Assembly: GCA_036939975.1 (NCBI GenBank)
Contig: JALLPB010000904.1
Span: forward strand, 1 to 20,932
DNA from: Cyclostephanos tholiformis
Taxonomy: Eukaryota; Bacillariophyta; Thalassiosirophyceae; Thalassiosirales; Thalassiosiraceae
Length of the DNA: 20,932 nucleotides
Direction of reading: 5' to 3'
Position 1 is the first letter of the stretch, and each line of letters begins with the position of its first letter. The translations under genes and the position numbers were made by a program. Of this stretch, positions 18,801-20,932 are shown piece after piece. The notes under the pieces were generated by a model. It saw nothing but the letters and a program-made list of their open reading frames with translations. It did not search any database and had not been told where the DNA came from.

Positions 18801-20654
18801 CGAGCTACAGAAACCTGGGTTGGAGTCTCCACCCATGTGCGCAGCAACAATTCACTGCCATCTTCCGTCAACATGACATCATCATTCAACGCCGTGGCAA
18901 TCCTCTTCCCTGTGCGCAGATGACGCATTGTCCTACTTGAGAATTGATGGCTATAGCTGTTACTACGACTGCGCCACAGTTTCTCGATGGAACGGAATAC
19001 GATAATCCGATCGTCGTTATGGAATTGCTCGTGATGCAGCAGCTCCATGATAATATCGTACTTGCGGGAAAGGACAGATATGCCGTTTATGGATACGACA
19101 AGATCGTTGACTTGTATCATTGATTCTGATGGCTCTTCATTTGCTGCTGATCTTCCTTTTCCTACTTTGATTCCTCCCCCTCGGTCATCATTGACACTGA
19201 CACTATTGCCACTGCTATCACGAGAAAGAGGCTCACGAAGATACCTAATGGCATTAGACTTCAACTTCTCGAAAAATTCTGGCAATATCTTTGCGATGCC
19301 GCATCCCGTCATCCTTCCTGACATCTGCGTCACCGGCTCAAATTCCAAATGCAACGATTTCTGTCCTGCTGGGAATTGAATGGCGTATTCTGATGGTCCA
19401 ATCGATAATTCAGAGGGTATTTTCGACGTCAAATCTGACATTAATAGGACTGTTGCTTCTTCTTCGGCGGAAGGAGAGGAGGTTACGGCTGATTCAGCTC
19501 CTACATTTGCAGATGATATAGACAGACCTGATAATGAAGCTATACATGGTAGTGATGATGATGCAGTAGGCCATCGCAGTGATGAATATGATTGAGATGA
19601 TGTAAATAAATTTTTCTTAGAAGAAGTTGATGAAGACTTTGTTGTTGCAATTTTTTTCAGGTGTTGTTCAGTTGGAGGGTACAAGAGTGAGTTGGTTACG
19701 ACAGCAGCGTCATCACTGGTTGCTTTAGAATGCGAAAACAATAATGATGATGAAAATGATGTTTCCAACCCCGATTTCGTCGATATGCCGACATTAGTGG
19801 ATTGGTGGTAGGTGGATAGCGGTGTAGTAAACCCCTTGCCACCATCACCTACATTGTCTCCCTGCCAATGTGAGTGACGAGTGAATTCCTTCCACGAAGA
19901 AGAGGCGGAAGAGGAAGAAGAAGCGGCGATGGCTGTAGTGGCAGGAACATCTTTTTCTCCAAGTCCGTCTCCTCCTTTTCCTGGACTGGAAAAGTCCCTC
20001 ATTCGTCTTCCGGCCACTACCTCGTGATAATCGTTGTCAATTGATGGCGAAGAACAGTTGAAATGGTGCATCAAATTCTTTCCTCTTTGCACAGCACCAC
20101 TTCCAGGAGTAGATAGTGGAGTTGCGACCGCTGCTTGCAGCGTAGAAGCAGGAGTAGTGGCAGCAGTCGAACGTATTCCTCCGCGGTCAATGCTCGTCGT
20201 CGTCGCCGTCGTCGTAGGAGTGGGCTTATACGCAGACGCTCCAGAATTTCTCTCCGCAACTGCATGATTGCCTGAATCCTGCTGAGACTGGAGCCTCGTC
20301 TCTTTCTTCTTTTTACCGCTCGTCGCTGTTTCGCTAATGCTTTCGAGCCGCTTCTTCTTCGCCGATTTGGACAAGGATGGATGCTGCTGCAGCAGCTTTT
20401 GCTGCTCCCGTTGCGATTGGAGAGGCAGAGGACTGTTCGCCGATAGGCGGGTTCCGAACGCCCGCCCCGATTTGGACGGCGTTTGCTGCTCATGATGTGC
20501 GCGTGCGCGGACATGATTTTTGTGAGAAACAATAGTACTAACAACAAAGATGACGAAGAAGATATGTAGACTCTGCCATTTTATCTCTCTGTGTGTGTGT
20601 CCTCTCCACCCACGCTCTACTCACCATTAGTATGCCACTTGATTGTTTATCCAT
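12829..20654 (-). CDS. Giant PDZ and coiled-coil protein (about 2,500 residues), split by an assembly gap
   Basis: Two large minus-strand frames (20374-16451 and 16479-12829) form one gene: they meet at an N (16476) inside a duplicated 66-base segment, and either merging the copies or dropping the N puts them in one frame. Residues are counted here from the codon at 20374. About 1-320: basic, Ser/Thr-rich, low complexity (SAKKKR, SSSSSASSS). About 323-461: a PDZ-like domain with YAIQFPAGQ, a GCGIAKIL loop, an inserted Gly/Ser-rich segment, and MIQVNDLVVSINGISVLSRK then RIIVFRS. About 461-840: disordered linker. From about 840 almost to the end: continuous heptad coiled coil (for example LEQRISAIETERDDARLELE). 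The tail is basic: VVQRAFQSWSTQARMFRG, loosely like the Trp-containing centrin-binding (SFI1) repeat. No ATG lies in frame before 20374; a 10-codon first exon at 20654-20625 is proposed. A cytoskeletal or centrosomal scaffold is inferred; no orthologue is recognised. Confidence 0.75.
15899..15969 (-). repeat. Internal coiled-coil repeat, copy 1
   Basis: These 71 bases match 16482-16552 with a single mismatch; the first 61 also match 16415-16475 exactly. They encode EIESRLTEKETMTNLLKSEI. The spacing to the 16415 copy is 516 bases (172 codons), so the copies are in frame. Such near-identity amid diverged heptads implies recent internal duplication or gene conversion. Confidence 0.9.
16410..16475 (-). 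repeat. 66-base duplicate left of the N
   Basis: It is identical over all 66 bases to 16477-16542 on the other side of the N. Its length is a multiple of three, so the single N alone breaks the frame. It most probably represents one of two overlapping contig ends. Confidence 0.95.
16476..16476. other. Single N: assembly gap
   Basis: This is the only ambiguous base I saw in the window. It lies exactly between two identical 66-base segments, as expected when a scaffolder places overlapping contigs with a one-base gap instead of merging them. Confidence 0.9.
16477..16542 (-). repeat. 66-base duplicate right of the N
   Basis: It is identical to 16410-16475. Its right flank (TTTCAAACG at 16544-16552) agrees with the flank of the copy at 15899-15969, which shows that the unit is part of a genuine repeat family in the coiled coil, not only an assembly product. 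Confidence 0.95.
20486..20624 (-). other. Candidate first intron of the coiled-coil gene (139 nt)
   Basis: ATG at 20654 starts MDKQSSGILM and ends exactly at a consensus donor, ATG|GTGAGT (20624). The acceptor ATGAGCAG|CAAACG joins in phase 0 to the long frame, giving ILM|QTPSKSGRAFG. Other phase-0 acceptors (20489, and CAG near 20575) are possible. The main frame is open far upstream without any ATG, so some 5' exon is required. Confidence 0.4.
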
Positions 20655-20932
20655 AATAATTTCATTAGAGGTTGGGTAGGGTTGATGAGTGTCGCCTGCA
20701 ATTATTAGAGTTGAGAAACATGATTCTGTCGTTGGAAATTGTGAGCTTATTTTTTGAATCGATCGGCGCCATAACGTTCTTTTGGCCGGGCGGCGGGGGC
20801 GGGGCGAGGAAATGAGGGGGAAGCCCCCTAAAATATGTTACACTATATTTTGTTACACAGTGAAAAGTATGTTACTAATGTGTAAATTATGAACTATCGT
20901 ACCACTATGAAATTCATTCTACTAATACTCCT
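20655..20932 (-). promoter_or_regulatory. Upstream region of the coiled-coil gene
   Basis: No coding frame is supported. It contains a GC-rich block (GGCCGGGCGGCGGGGGCGGG at 20784-20803), a short GGGGG-AAG-CCCCC hairpin (20816-20828), and two direct TGTTACAC copies (20836-20843 and 20851-20858) with a related GTTAC at 20871. These may belong to the promoter or to the edge of a repeat outside the window. Confidence 0.3.

Noticed and set aside
20071..20547. A 158-codon minus-strand frame rich in Arg and Ser with internal ATGs at 20514 and 20493.
   Set aside because: It is an alternative frame of the Ser-rich head of the coiled-coil gene, giving only Arg/Leu low-complexity sequence.

Overview
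The window looks like nuclear DNA of a photosynthetic stramenopile, most probably a diatom. Four things point there: a plastid-lipid-associated (PAP/fibrillin) gene whose presequence carries the stramenopile ADA|F cleavage motif; a degenerate Ty1/copia pol of the type common in diatom genomes; remnants of PIF/Harbinger-like DDE transposases; and a BspA-type leucine-rich-repeat fragment. Genes have few, short introns. Species cannot be fixed from sequence reading alone.

Layout. Positions 1-5265 are a transposon graveyard: the C-terminal piece of a DDE transposase on the minus strand (1-345), joined directly to a broken copia pol on the plus strand (about 346-3790), then a second, differently diverged DDE transposase remnant on the minus strand (about 4012-5181). 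Positions about 5350-8814 hold a much better preserved PIF/Harbinger-like element with two convergent genes: a three-exon accessory protein on plus (5581-7089) and an uninterrupted transposase on minus (7147-8574) with its D, D and E residues in place. Weak terminal repeats and a possible TAA target-site duplication bracket it. Positions 9122-9822 are a broken LRR gene.

The right side is host genes. A two-exon plastid fibrillin gene (9887-11124, plus) converges on a two-exon histidine-phosphatase (phosphoglycerate-mutase-like) gene (11261-12305, minus), whose intron is best explained as a GC-AG intron. About 500 bases further, one very large minus-strand gene (12829 to about 20485 or 20654) encodes a roughly 2,500-residue protein: a basic, Ser/Thr-rich head, a PDZ-like domain, a very long coiled coil and a short basic Trp-containing tail. 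In this assembly it is split in two by a single N at 16476 flanked by two identical 66-base copies, which looks like an unmerged contig overlap.

How the genes relate: the two genes of the 5350-8814 element probably act together in transposition. The fibrillin, phosphatase and coiled-coil genes show no evident shared pathway; they are neighbours on a compact chromosome. The most worthwhile items are the misassembled giant coiled-coil gene with internal repeats, the possibly autonomous Harbinger-like element with an unrecognised accessory protein, and the GC-AG intron.
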